Shown here in pieces: positions 5,339 through 13,602 of a DNA stretch of 27,813 nt. Each line of letters starts with the position of its first letter. Position 1 is the stretch's first letter. The position numbers were made by a program, and so were the translations under genes. This DNA comes from Lachnospiraceae bacterium UBA3814 (lineage in GTDB: Bacteria > Bacillota > Clostridia > Lachnospirales > Lachnospiraceae): NCBI GenBank assembly GCA_002368575.1, contig DFEA01000013.1:1-27813 (forward strand), written 5' to 3'. The notes below the pieces were generated by a model. That model saw nothing but the letters and a program-made list of their open reading frames with translations, was not told the DNA's origin and did not search any database.

Positions 5339-7528
5339 CTACCATACCGCGACCCGGTCCTCTGGCGCAAGATACATCCCGTCTCCCTCCGTGATCCCGT
5401 AGGTATCGTAGAACTCCTCAAACTGCTGCACTATCGCATTGACCCTCAGATACTCAAGAGCGTGGACATCTGCCGCAATAAGATAATCTACATACTCCTT
5501 AGTTGCGATGGTTTTCCATGTCCTTGCGTAGCTTCTGAAGAATTTGTCATAGTCAAAGCCATCTATCTGCGAAGCAAGCGCGAGCATACATTTGAGACCG
5601 GCCATATCCGCAATGGTCTCAGTCTGTACTAACGCTCCGTTATAGTTTTTCCCGGAGCCGTCAACGGTCATGCTGCCCATATAGCTTATAAGCCTGTCGG
5701 CACGCTTCTGGAAGGTATTGTAGTCCTCCTCTGTCCACCAGTCTGCCACATTCCCGTCTCCGTCAAACTGGGCACCTCTGGTATCAAAGGCGTGAGACAG
5801 CTCGTGACCTATCACGGTGCCTATACCCCCAAGCTTCTCCTCAATGGACATATCCGATCTGTAGAAATCGCCTCCGAGTATCCCCGCAATGATATATATC
5901 TCGTTAGTATTCGGATAATAGAAGGAATTGATCTGCGTTACATCCTCCGACATCCAGTAGGAATGATCCACCTCGGTATTTACAAGCGATGTCGAGTATT
6001 CATGGTTGAACCTGTCTATTTTATCAACGGCGGACAGCAGGGTTTCACCCTCTTTCCCGCTTAATATCACAATAGCGCTCTCATCCACCCATTTGTCCGG
6101 ATAGACTGCCTTCACCCCAATCTTATCAAGCTTACCGACCGCCTTTTCCCTGGTCTCATCTGAAAGCCAGTCAACGTCTGAAAGCATCCTGCGGTAATAG
6201 TCCGTTGCGTCCCCGATGATGCTTTCTATTTCCTCCTTGATCTCCTCCGTCATATATTTTTCCGTAAACATACGGGATACTGAAGCCGAAAGCCGGGTCG
6301 CGGTAAAATTATAAGCAAGCTCCTCATCGGAGGATACCTCGGATATACCGTTCCTCTTCATGCTTATCTCCTGAGCCTTCCTGTAAGCCTCCTCATCGAT
6401 CAGACCGATATAGCCGGTAACGATATCATCTATTATATACGCCTTGATCCCCTCAAGGCTTTCCTCAGTATACAGTTCATTCAGGCCCTTAAGCCACTCG
6501 GGCTCCGGGAGGTTTAAATACTGTGACTTAGCATATCCGGCCGTCTCAAGGATCTCCGTAAAGGGATAAGCGGGAGAAAGCTCTGACAGCTCTTCAAGGG
6601 TCACAGGATTATAGGTAAGCTCAATTGCTGAGGGCGAGTTCCATTCCTGAACGCTCATCTCAAAGGCAGCAAGCTTCGCTTCAAAGTCATATTTTGCCTG
6701 AAGGAGAGACTCGATCTCATCAGCATTATAGCCCGCCCGTCCCAGCATATATCGTGAGGTCTCATCCGCCGCTTCCTTCGTCCTTTTTCCGTTTTCGGTA
6801 AGAGCTTCATACTCCGCGGGATCCCCAAGGGTAAGCTCAGTTGCATGCATAAACACGCTGTATTTATCGGAATCCTTATTATCCAGATCGATCCCCGGCG
6901 ACGACAGGCAGTTTCCATAGTACCAGCATTCCTCAGAGGACAGATAGCTGCTTAACTCATCCATGTCATTTATTGCCTCCACCGGCTCGATATGCTTTTT
7001 TATCTCCCCGATATTATCAAAGCTGTTTCTGGCATCCCAGTCAAGCCAGAGGTTATAAAGGTTACGGCATTTTTCCGCATCCTCACCCTCAAGGCTATCA
7101 TCCGTCATCAAAGCCATAAGCTCGTCGCGCCTGACTGTACCCAGCTCGTCAAAGCTTCCTGCCCTTACATGCCCCGGCTCAAGCTCAGCCGCCTTCAGCC
7201 ATTCAGCGTTTGCCGCTGCATAGAAATCATCCTTAATATCAGGAGCATACCCTAATTCCTTTACCGTTCCGATCAGCATGGAGTTGACCCACGGCTTTTC
7301 CGCTTCCATTCTAAGGGCCAGCTCGTCCTCTGCTTCCTGAGCAGCCTCAGATCCGTTAAGAGCCTCTTCATGACTGCCCTGCTCCTCTGCCGCCTGCAGC
7401 TGACGGATCGATTCCGCGTAGGCGTGAAGCGCCTCAAGCTGTGCCGGCTGACAGCCGCTTATTGCACCCGCAAGCATTACTGCCGTCAGAAGGAAAGCAA
7501 TTTTTCTTTTGAAAGCAACTATTCTCAT
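5339..7528 (-). CDS. M13 (neprilysin/PepO-type) metallopeptidase lipoprotein
   Basis: A 729-residue zinc endopeptidase of family M13, which cleaves oligopeptides; it is probably anchored outside the cell by a lipid. The N-terminus is a signal peptide with lipobox ISGC, lipidated Cys26. The zinc motif HELSH is at 575-579 (ligands His575 and His579, base Glu576); ETIAD at 637-641 gives the third ligand Glu637. ADVHALEYLRVNA near 686-698 matches the substrate-binding DxHxP/RVN region, and the C-terminus DRVAVW matches the family ending. NSFYYPNTNEIYI corresponds to the substrate-backbone NAFY/NAYY motif, altered here. It lies 78 bases after the GH105 gene, the last gene of the pectin locus, but has no obvious part in pectin use. 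The start at 7528 has AGAGG adjacent and AAGGAG about 13 bases upstream. Confidence 0.93.
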   Translation of the reverse strand: MRIVAFKRKIAFLLTAVMLAGAISGCQPAQLEALHAYAESIRQLQAAEEQGSHEEALNGSEAAQEAEDELALRMEAEKPWVNSMLIGTVKELGYAPDIKDDFYAAANAEWLKAAELEPGHVRAGSFDELGTVRRDELMALMTDDSLEGEDAEKCRNLYNLWLDWDARNSFDNIGEIKKHIEPVEAINDMDELSSYLSSEECWYYGNCLSSPGIDLDNKDSDKYSVFMHATELTLGDPAEYEALTENGKRTKEAADETSRYMLGRAGYNADEIESLLQAKYDFEAKLAAFEMSVQEWNSPSAIELTYNPVTLEELSELSPAYPFTEILETAGYAKSQYLNLPEPEWLKGLNELYTEESLEGIKAYIIDDIVTGYIGLIDEEAYRKAQEISMKRNGISEVSSDEELAYNFTATRLSASVSRMFTEKYMTEEIKEEIESIIGDATDYYRRMLSDVDWLSDETREKAVGKLDKIGVKAVYPDKWVDESAIVILSGKEGETLLSAVDKIDRFNHEYSTSLVNTEVDHSYWMSEDVTQINSFYYPNTNEIYIIAGILGGDFYRSDMSIEEKLGGIGTVIGHELSHAFDTRGAQFDGDGNVADWWTEEDYNTFQKRADRLISYMGSMTVDGSGKNYNGALVQTETIADMAGLKCMLALASQIDGFDYDKFFRSYARTWKTIATKEYVDYLIAADVHALEYLRVNAIVQQFEEFYDTYGITEGDGMYLAPEDRVAVW

Positions 7529-7606
7529 CCTCTTTTTTCTCCTTTTCTATGCACCGATCCGTTTGCAGACATTTGCGAAGCAAATATCGAATTGGTTCGT
7601 GTATAT

Positions 7607-8656
7607 TTACAATGCGCCGTCGCTCTCTCTGTTTTCACTTTCAAGAAGGGCTGAAAGAAACGCAAGCATCAGCCCCTGGCCCCAGCCCTGTATCCAGTCG
7701 CGGCTGATACCCCTGTAACCCTCCGCATCCTTCATGACCGCAGTACCCGCGGAAACATTCAGTACCCTTCCGTCAGGACTGATATTTGAAAGCAGCCCTC
7801 TGACAGCTGCCTTAACATATTTAAGATGCAGGGGGTTCCCCTTTTCAAGCATGGCCGCGCTGATTCCGGCCGAAGCTGAGACCTCCTCGTAGGACAGCGG
7901 ATCATCAAGGACGGTCCTGAACAGACCGTTTTCTGTCTGCAAAAGCTTAAGCCCCGACAACAGTTCATTCAATGAGCCCGCAATATCCATGTACTTCGGA
8001 TAGAGATAGGCCTCAGGAAGCACCACTCCTGCCCTTGACATGGTATAGGCCGCCCATGCATTGGCACGGCCCCAGTGTATGCCTGACATATGATCCTTAT
8101 GTATATTGTCATAGCCGTGATACCAAAGACCGGTGGAGGGCTCCTGCAGATAACGGATATGCCAGTAATACTGGTTCAGAGCATCATCGATAAGAGCCTG
8201 ATCCTTTTGCCTTACTCCCACACGGAGCAAAAGATAGGCGGCCATAAAAAGAGTATCCGCCCAGCACTGCTCATTAAAATCCGAGCCTGCCGCTACCGTA
8301 TGCTGCAGGACACCATCACCGAAGCGTACTGCCTCCTTTTCTATATGCTCGATCTTGGAAAGGAGCAGCTCAAGATATTTCTCTTCCCCATAGGTCTCAT
8401 AAAGGGTAAGCAGCGGATGGCCCATGGAACAGGTATTGACCGTCCATTTTGCAGGCAGCCCGAGCTCTATGAGCTCGTCTGTCCTCTCCTTTACGGGTGC
8501 TAAGAGGCTCTCATCACCGGTGGCCTCGAAAGCCCTGCATATCCCGTAATATGCCACGCCGCAGGGCCAGTCCCAGGTCAGGTCCATCCGCATGGTCCTC
8601 TCCGTGATCTTCCTTATAAGCTCAAGGATCTCATTTCTGTCGTATTCGATCTTCAT
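7607..8656 (-). CDS. GH105 unsaturated rhamnogalacturonyl/galacturonyl hydrolase
   Basis: A 349-residue alpha/alpha-barrel enzyme that hydrates and removes the 4,5-unsaturated uronic acid left at the non-reducing end of pectic oligosaccharides by lyases, releasing 5-keto-4-deoxyuronate. Family features: WDWPCGVAYYGICRA (29-43), WADTLFMA (132-139; Asp134 corresponds to the catalytic Asp of YteR), GLWYHGYD (176-183; His180 corresponds to the second key residue), HWGRANAWAAYTM (194-206) and the C-terminal DWIQGWGQGLML. There is no signal peptide, so it acts in the cytoplasm on imported oligomers. A GGAGGA ribosome binding site (complement of about 8662-8667) abuts a large hairpin. Its product feeds KduI, encoded at 14860-15723. 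Saturation by lyase products from an enzyme outside the window is implied. Whether rhamnogalacturonan or homogalacturonan fragments are preferred cannot be read from the sequence. Confidence 0.93.
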   Translation of the reverse strand: MKIEYDRNEILELIRKITERTMRMDLTWDWPCGVAYYGICRAFEATGDESLLAPVKERTDELIELGLPAKWTVNTCSMGHPLLTLYETYGEEKYLELLLSKIEHIEKEAVRFGDGVLQHTVAAGSDFNEQCWADTLFMAAYLLLRVGVRQKDQALIDDALNQYYWHIRYLQEPSTGLWYHGYDNIHKDHMSGIHWGRANAWAAYTMSRAGVVLPEAYLYPKYMDIAGSLNELLSGLKLLQTENGLFRTVLDDPLSYEEVSASAGISAAMLEKGNPLHLKYVKAAVRGLLSNISPDGRVLNVSAGTAVMKDAEGYRGISRDWIQGWGQGLMLAFLSALLESENRESDGAL

Positions 8657-8668
8657 TTTTGTCCTCCA

Positions 8669-8711
8669 GTGTCAGGCACGAGCCGAGTTTACTCGAGCTC
8701 ATATCTGACAC
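8669..8711 (-). other. Nested hairpin upstream of the GH105 gene
   Basis: GTGTCAG (8669-8675) pairs with CTGACAC (8705-8711). Inside, across a four-by-four internal loop, GAGCCGAG (8680-8687) pairs with CTCG-A-GCTC (8692-8700, one bulged A) around a TTTA loop. The structure ends two bases before the ribosome binding site of the GH105 gene. There is no T run after it on the minus strand, so it looks more like an RNA-stability or translation-control element than a terminator. As DNA, the outer arms could also be a protein-binding inverted repeat. Confidence 0.6.
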
Positions 8712-8791
8712 GCCTTAAGCCTCATTTCTATAATGCCGTTACGCTGTAGAAGCCCTAAGCTTCACTTCTATAATGTCGTAACGCTGTAGCC
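8712..8791. repeat. Imperfect tandem 40-bp duplication of the GH28 gene end
   Basis: Two adjacent units, 8712-8751 and 8752-8791, agree at 33 of 40 positions by direct count. The right unit spans the last codons and stop of the GH28 gene (GYSVTTL then TAG); the left unit reads FYSVTAL then TAG on the same strand. The left copy lies outside the gene. Confidence 0.85.
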
Positions 8792-10108
8792 CTCCTCCAC
8801 CTCGGCGTTTTCTATGCTCACCGGGGCGTTTACGAAGGGAGCCATGCTGTCTTCTATGGTAAAGCTGCAGTCTTTAAAGGCTATCCTTCCGGTATTATGG
8901 ACCGAGAGCACTCTCAGAGAGTCCTTTATCAGCCCCTCCCCTGCCGTCGGCCTTATATCATAGGTGTCCTTCGGATGCCCGGTCTTTTCGGAAAGAGTCA
9001 CGCAGACCCTTTCAAAGAGAAGGCCGTCTATGTTCTTAAGCTCTTCATCGCCGTAGATGAAGATGCCGTTTTCTCCGTTGGTACGGATATTGCTGAAGGT
9101 CACGTTCCTTATGCAGCCGGGCTTCGTATCGTTTGTGCGCCTGACCGCCGTTACCGCAATGGGTTCCGCTGACCCCCACCAGTGCAGCTTTGAGAACATA
9201 CGGGTATTGATGATAAGGTTTGAGAGGATCACGTTCTCGATGCAGCCCTTATCCCGAAGCTGCAGTGAGATACCCCTGTTGGTGCCGTCAATGGTACAGT
9301 TTTCAACTACAATGTTGCGGAACACATCCTCGCTTTCGCTCCCGAACTTTATGGCGGCGCTGGTGGATTTTAAGGTGCAGCCGCTTACGACTATGTTCTC
9401 GCAGGCGCCGTATTTTGCAAACTGAGCCGTGTTCTTAAATACTATACAGTCGTCGGCAGTCTCAATATTGCAGCCGATGATCCGCACATTCTTGCAGTGG
9501 TCGGGATCGATCCCGTCACAATTTGCAAGCCTTAGATTGTTCAGTATCCTCACTCCCTGTATGAGCACATCCTCACAGCCTATGAGATGTGTCGTCCAGA
9601 AGGCGGAGCCGCACAGGGTGACACCCTCTATGGTAAGGTGCTTTACCCCGACCATGTAGATGAGCGGGGCCCTCGGATAAAACTTTCCGTCAATGTGCCA
9701 CTTTGTTACCGTTCCGTAAAAGATCTCTTCGTTTCCGTCTATCCTTCCGCGTCCGCTTATGGTCACGTTTTCCAGCTCATTCCCGTACAGGAAGAACATG
9801 GTTGGCGCACCGTCATAGTCGCAGGCTTCATAGGTCGGACGTGAAAGAGCCTTTACGCTGCCTGTGCTCTGACCGAAAAGATCAAGCTCCTCCATATCAT
9901 CCACTGCCTTCAGCACAGCCCCCGCCTCAAGATAAAGCTCGATATTCGAGGCAAGCTCAAGGGCGCCGCTTCTGAAAACATGTCCGCCGGAAAAGACCAC
10001 CCTTCCTCCGCCAGCCCTGCCGCAGTCGTTGATAGCTCTCTGAATGGCATCCCGGTCATTGGTCGCCCCGTCTCCCAGAGCACCGTACTTCATTACGTCT
10101 ATTATCAT
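8768..10108 (-). CDS. GH28 family pectic-glycan hydrolase, divergent active site
   Basis: A 446-residue right-handed beta-helix protein of glycoside hydrolase family 28. The N-terminal MKYGALGDGATNDRDAIQRA is typical. The catalytic loops differ from classical polygalacturonases: NCDGID (196-201) in place of NTDG, ADDC (218-221) retaining the Asp pair, SAAIKFGSE (250-258) where the GHG histidine loop should be, and RGISLQLRD (278-286) in place of RIK. WWGSAEPIAVT (310-320) is a further strong landmark of this type. The missing His and RIK suggest a substrate other than plain homogalacturonan, for instance rhamnogalacturonan, but this is inference. There is no signal peptide, so it is cytoplasmic. 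The start has AAGGGG upstream and lies 41 bases after the permease gene. The end of the gene is tandemly duplicated. Confidence 0.9.
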   Translation of the reverse strand: MIIDVMKYGALGDGATNDRDAIQRAINDCGRAGGGRVVFSGGHVFRSGALELASNIELYLEAGAVLKAVDDMEELDLFGQSTGSVKALSRPTYEACDYDGAPTMFFLYGNELENVTISGRGRIDGNEEIFYGTVTKWHIDGKFYPRAPLIYMVGVKHLTIEGVTLCGSAFWTTHLIGCEDVLIQGVRILNNLRLANCDGIDPDHCKNVRIIGCNIETADDCIVFKNTAQFAKYGACENIVVSGCTLKSTSAAIKFGSESEDVFRNIVVENCTIDGTNRGISLQLRDKGCIENVILSNLIINTRMFSKLHWWGSAEPIAVTAVRRTNDTKPGCIRNVTFSNIRTNGENGIFIYGDEELKNIDGLLFERVCVTLSEKTGHPKDTYDIRPTAGEGLIKDSLRVLSVHNTGRIAFKDCSFTIEDSMAPFVNAPVSIENAEVEEGYSVTTL

Positions 10109-10149
10109 ATTCTGCCCCTTTCAGACCTTTAAATGATGTGGAAAGCTTC

Positions 10150-10995
10150 TCAGCCCTTAAGCCCTGAGGTGGAGATACCCTCGACAAGATACCTCTGCAG
10201 CGTGAAGAAAATGATCATAGCCGGCAGGATAGAAAGCGTTGCCATGGCAAACATCGCACCATAGTCGGAGGACGAGCTCGGATCCGCAAACATCTTCAGA
10301 GCTAAGGATGCCGGATACATCTCGGTAGAGTTTACATAGAGCAGAGGCCCGAGATAATCATCCCATCTCCACATGAAGGAGAAAATGAGCCCCGTGATCA
10401 TGGCGGGCTTCACAAGGGGAAGGATTATCCTTGAAAAGATCGTGTAATAGGAGCACCCGTCGATCTTTGCCGCTTCATCAAGCTCTCTCGGTATTCCGTC
10501 AATGAAGTTCTTCATAAGATAAACGAAAAAGCCCTGTGTGGCAAACCAGTAGGGAATGATAAGCGGAAGGTAGGTATTTACCCAGCCAAGCTTCTGATAC
10601 CATAAATACTGAGGGATCATAAGGACCTGAGCCGGCAGCATCATGGTCGCAAGCATGGCCGCAAAAAGAATGCCCCTTCCCGGGAAGCTGCAGCGTGAAA
10701 AGCCATACGCCACAACGGCCGATGAGATTATCGTACCTATAGTGGCCACGACCGAAATAAACATGGAATTCTTGAAGAATACCGCAAAGCTGGTCTTGGC
10801 AAAGCCCTTCCAGCCCGTAATATAGTTATCCGCCACAAAGGGATCGGGAATAAGCTGGGTGGCCGTAGTAAAAATAGTATTGGTATCCTTAAAGGAGCTC
10901 ATGATCATCCACACCAGGGGGTATATCATAACCAGGCCGAAGCCCAGCACCAGGATGTGATAGATAATGGTTCCGACAGTCTTCTTTTTCTCCAT
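10150..10995 (-). CDS. Carbohydrate ABC transporter permease, MalG/LplC type
   Basis: A 281-residue inner-membrane permease, one of two forming the channel of a family-1 sugar importer. About six hydrophobic segments are visible, the first at about 9-33. The cytoplasmic EAA loop that contacts the ATPase is LDEAAKIDGCSYYTIFSRI (172-190), followed by ILPLVKPA. The ending VEGISTSGLKG is characteristic of MalG/UgpE-type permeases. The ATG directly follows the stop of the partner permease gene, with a GGAGGG site in the end of that gene, so the two are translationally coupled. The pectin context suggests import of oligogalacturonides or related oligomers. No ATPase gene lies in the window; a shared MsmX-type ATPase is the usual solution in Firmicutes. 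Confidence 0.95.
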   Translation of the reverse strand: MEKKKTVGTIIYHILVLGFGLVMIYPLVWMIMSSFKDTNTIFTTATQLIPDPFVADNYITGWKGFAKTSFAVFFKNSMFISVVATIGTIISSAVVAYGFSRCSFPGRGILFAAMLATMMLPAQVLMIPQYLWYQKLGWVNTYLPLIIPYWFATQGFFVYLMKNFIDGIPRELDEAAKIDGCSYYTIFSRIILPLVKPAMITGLIFSFMWRWDDYLGPLLYVNSTEMYPASLALKMFADPSSSSDYGAMFAMATLSILPAMIIFFTLQRYLVEGISTSGLKG

Positions 10996-10996
10996 C

Positions 10997-11902
10997 CTAG
11001 AACCCTCCTTCGTAGACCCAGAACCTCTTCGTCGCGAAAAGGATCCAGGTGATCAGTCCGATGATGGCAAGCATCACCCACGCAAGTGCCGCGCCGTACC
11101 CGGTATTTGCGAACTGGAAGGACTGCTGGTACATGTACACGGTATAGAACAGTGTCGAGTTCATAGGCTTGCCCTGTGTAATGATCTGGGACTGCGTGAA
11201 AGCAAGGAACCCGTTGATCATCTGCATCACAAGGTTAAAGAATATCGTAGAGGTCAGCAACGGCAGGGTGACCCTCCAGAACTGCTGCCACTTATTGGCC
11301 CCGTCTATCTCGGCGGCTTCATAGAGGCTTACAGGGATCTGCTTCAGGGATGAAAGAAAGATCAGCATCGATGACCCGAACTGCCATACCGCCAGGATGA
11401 TAAGGGTCCAGATCGCGGTCCTTGTGTCTCCAAGCCATGAAACAGGCTCCTTCATACCAAGGAGCATAAATATTTTATTTATAACACCGTCAAGGGCGAA
11501 CAGTCTCTTCCATAATATCGCAACGGCAACCGAACCGCCGATCATTGAGGGCAGGTAATACATGGCTCTGTATATACCGGTCATCTTTGTTGAACGGAAC
11601 AGGATCAATGCTACTATAAGGGCAAAGATCAGCCTGAGAGGCACCGAGATGAACGCAAATTTAAAGGTGACCTTCAGCGATGTCCAGAATACCTCCTCAT
11701 TGAACATCTTCTGATAATTTTTAAGGCCGGAAAAGACCGGCGGTGTCAGGATATTGTAATCACAGAACGAATAATACAATGAAATTCCCATCGGAACTAT
11801 CATGAACAGCAGAAAGCCGATGATAAAGGGAAGGGTACAGATGATGCCTGCCGCCTTTTCCGTGTTCAGCTTCTGCTTAAGGGTCAGGTGTTTATTTCCC
11901 AT
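10997..11902 (-). CDS. Carbohydrate ABC transporter permease, MalF/LplB type
   Basis: A 301-residue inner-membrane permease and partner of the MalG-type protein encoded next. A first membrane helix at about 18-46 is followed by a periplasm-side loop and five further hydrophobic stretches. The EAA loop reads YEAAEIDGANKWQQFWRVTL (194-213), matching the family well. The gene starts with a strong site, AGGAGG five bases before the ATG. It is separated from the binding-protein gene by 177 bases containing a stable stem-loop, which probably makes the permeases less abundant than the binding protein. Confidence 0.95.
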   Translation of the reverse strand: MGNKHLTLKQKLNTEKAAGIICTLPFIIGFLLFMIVPMGISLYYSFCDYNILTPPVFSGLKNYQKMFNEEVFWTSLKVTFKFAFISVPLRLIFALIVALILFRSTKMTGIYRAMYYLPSMIGGSVAVAILWKRLFALDGVINKIFMLLGMKEPVSWLGDTRTAIWTLIILAVWQFGSSMLIFLSSLKQIPVSLYEAAEIDGANKWQQFWRVTLPLLTSTIFFNLVMQMINGFLAFTQSQIITQGKPMNSTLFYTVYMYQQSFQFANTGYGAALAWVMLAIIGLITWILFATKRFWVYEGGF

Positions 11903-12022
11903 GCTGCCTCCTAAATCTGTTTAAACTGTTTCCCGCTGTCCGAACATGCGCGGACCGCGCTTATCTTCCTGCAAAGCCGCAGCGCGATGACAGAGACCGC
12001 GGCATAACTGGTGTAAATTTAT

Positions 12023-12058
12023 AAGGGAGATATGTGTGAAACAACACATATCTCCCTT
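12023..12058 (-). other. Perfect intercistronic stem-loop between binding protein and permeases
   Basis: AAGGGAGATATGTGT (12023-12037) and ACACATATCTCCCTT (12044-12058) form a perfect 15-bp stem with a six-base loop. On the minus strand it begins 21 bases after the solute-binding protein stop and is followed by ATAAATTTA, not a clear U tract. Such hairpins between malE-like and malF-like genes commonly protect the upstream message or partly stop transcription. The remaining 120 bases up to the permease start (11903-12022) hold nothing else I can recognise. Confidence 0.8.
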
Positions 12059-12079
12059 GAAATATTCAGAGAATAAGCC

Positions 12080-13465
12080 TTACTTCTTGCTGGCCATGAT
12101 CTCGTTGCCCTTGTCGAAGGTAGCCTGAGCGGCTTCCTCTGCGGTCATCGCGCCGGCAAGGATCTGATCTATGTACTGGTTGGCATAATCATAAACCTCG
12201 TTCGCACCATCAGGTATAGCGGGGCTTATGGGAGAGCTGTTGGGAGTAACGACCTCATTGATATACTTTGTAACGATCTGAGCCGTCTCGTCCTGTAACG
12301 GAGCAATGGCATCGGCTACAACGCTTGAAGCGGGAACGCCGCGCTCGCCGAGAAGGATCTCGTTTGCCTCAACAGAGTTGGTAAGGAAGTCTATAACCTT
12401 TACAGCCGCCTCTTCCTGAGCTCCTGCATTGCTGGAAACAGAGAAGAACTGGCTGGGCTTTAAGAACATGGAGGCCTTGGGATCCTTTGAAGGCCAGGTG
12501 GTTATACCTATCTCCATGTCGTCCGGAGCTGCCTCTGCCATCGCCGCCATCTGGTTTGACCAGAAGAAAGCGCACCATGCCTGAGTTGAAGGGCTTGAGA
12601 AATAAATAAGAGGGCTCTGCTCAACAGAGTTGTTCTGAAGCTCAGCGTGAATATCAGCGCCGATGATCCAGCCTTCCTCATAGCCGTCCTGGAATACCTT
12701 GAAATAATCTACCATCGGGGAAGGATCATCCATGTTCATCCTGCCCTCTTCCTTATTGAACAGAGCGGTCACGCCGTTTGCCCTTGCAAGGTAAGGAAGA
12801 TAGTTATCCGCTGCCATGTAAGGAAGATCAGCCTTAACGCCGCTCTTTTCATATACCTGACGGCAGATATCCTCAAACTGCTCTACCGACATATAATCCG
12901 GAACCTCGATCCCCAGCTCGTCCATGAGGGTCTTGTTATAGAGAAGGCTCGGTGCGTTGACACCGGCAGTAATTGCGTAAACCTTTCCGTCTACGGAACC
13001 GGAATCCATAATGCCCTGTGAAATATTGGAGGCATCCAGAGCCCCGCTCTCGATATAAGGCGTAAGATCAGCTAAAAGACCGCTGCTCACATACTGCTCA
13101 AGATATGAGTAGTCCATCTGAAGGAGCGGAGGAAGGCTGTTTCCGGCAGCAGCCGTTGAAAGCTTCGACCAGTAGTCGTCCCATGCCGCAGGCTGTGCGT
13201 CAAAGGTGACGCCGGGATTCTGCTCTGAATAAAGGTCAAGAGCGGCCGTCGTCCTCTCGTTACGTGTCTGGTTTCCCCACCAGGTGAACACCAGTGTGTC
13301 TCCTCCCTCTGCGGCAGCGGGGGCAGCGGCATCCGATGATGCCTCGGCACCTTCCGCGGGTGCAGCGGCGCCTCCGGCAGCAGGGGCAGCAGTTCCGCCG
13401 CAGCCGGCAAGCACGCCTGCTGTCATTACTGCGCAGAGCAATGAAGCCAAAATTCTCTTTTTCAT
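12080..13465 (-). CDS. Extracellular solute-binding lipoprotein, family 1 (sugar ABC importer)
   Basis: A 461-residue lipoprotein that captures the sugar and delivers it to the two permeases. MKKRILASLL begins a signal peptide with lipobox LAGC (lipidated Cys22), followed by an Ala/Pro/Gly-rich linker to about residue 57 and then the binding domain, opening with TLVFTWWGNQTRNERT, a typical start for family-1 carbohydrate-binding proteins. The open frame continues 15 codons upstream to 13510, but an AGGAGG site nine or so bases before 13465, together with the signal peptide, fixes the start. Many aromatic residues (Trp, Tyr) in the mature part fit sugar binding. It is the first gene of the transporter segment and has its own likely promoter at 13522-13550. 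Pectic oligosaccharide specificity is inferred from neighbours only. Confidence 0.94.
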   Translation of the reverse strand: MKKRILASLLCAVMTAGVLAGCGGTAAPAAGGAAAPAEGAEASSDAAAPAAAEGGDTLVFTWWGNQTRNERTTAALDLYSEQNPGVTFDAQPAAWDDYWSKLSTAAAGNSLPPLLQMDYSYLEQYVSSGLLADLTPYIESGALDASNISQGIMDSGSVDGKVYAITAGVNAPSLLYNKTLMDELGIEVPDYMSVEQFEDICRQVYEKSGVKADLPYMAADNYLPYLARANGVTALFNKEEGRMNMDDPSPMVDYFKVFQDGYEEGWIIGADIHAELQNNSVEQSPLIYFSSPSTQAWCAFFWSNQMAAMAEAAPDDMEIGITTWPSKDPKASMFLKPSQFFSVSSNAGAQEEAAVKVIDFLTNSVEANEILLGERGVPASSVVADAIAPLQDETAQIVTKYINEVVTPNSSPISPAIPDGANEVYDYANQYIDQILAGAMTAEEAAQATFDKGNEIMASKK

Positions 13466-13503
13466 CAATTTTTCCCTCCTTAAGATCTTTTTATGTTGTG
13501 CAT

Positions 13504-13519
13504 TTGGCACGTATTGGCA
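13504..13519. promoter_or_regulatory. Candidate operator, TGCCAA repeats at the binding-protein start point
   Basis: On the minus strand TGCCAA occurs twice with a 10-base period (complements of 13514-13519 and 13504-13509), overlapping the predicted transcription start near 13515. The downstream copy is also part of GTGC-N5-GCAC (13498-13510). The position suits a repressor or start-site regulator. No gene for such a regulator lies in the window. Confidence 0.4.
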
Positions 13520-13521
13520 TA

Positions 13522-13550
13522 ATTATAATAGATAAATGTATAAAAATCCA
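13522..13550 (-). promoter_or_regulatory. Promoter of the sugar-binding protein gene
   Basis: On the minus strand TATAAT (complement of 13522-13527) is a perfect -10; TGGATT (complement of 13545-13550) lies 17 bases upstream and matches three of six -35 positions. A run of A and T upstream (13551-13575) could act as an UP element. The predicted leader is about 50 bases. Confidence 0.6.
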
Positions 13551-13602
13551 CCAAAATTCTGATTTTTTTTTGGAAACATTATACATATCCGCGGGCGCCT
13601 TA

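Noticed and set aside
7529..7606. ATTTGC-GAA-GCAAAT palindrome between GH105 and M13 genes as a terminator
   Set aside because: The stem is six to seven A+T-rich pairs with no T tract; too weak to call either way.
9057..9975. Several plus-strand frames opposite the GH28 gene at 8768-10108
   Set aside because: They are antisense shadows without motifs or ribosome binding sites.
13504..13530. TTGGCA with TATAAT on the plus strand as a promoter
   Set aside because: The spacing is 14 bases at most and no plus-strand gene follows.
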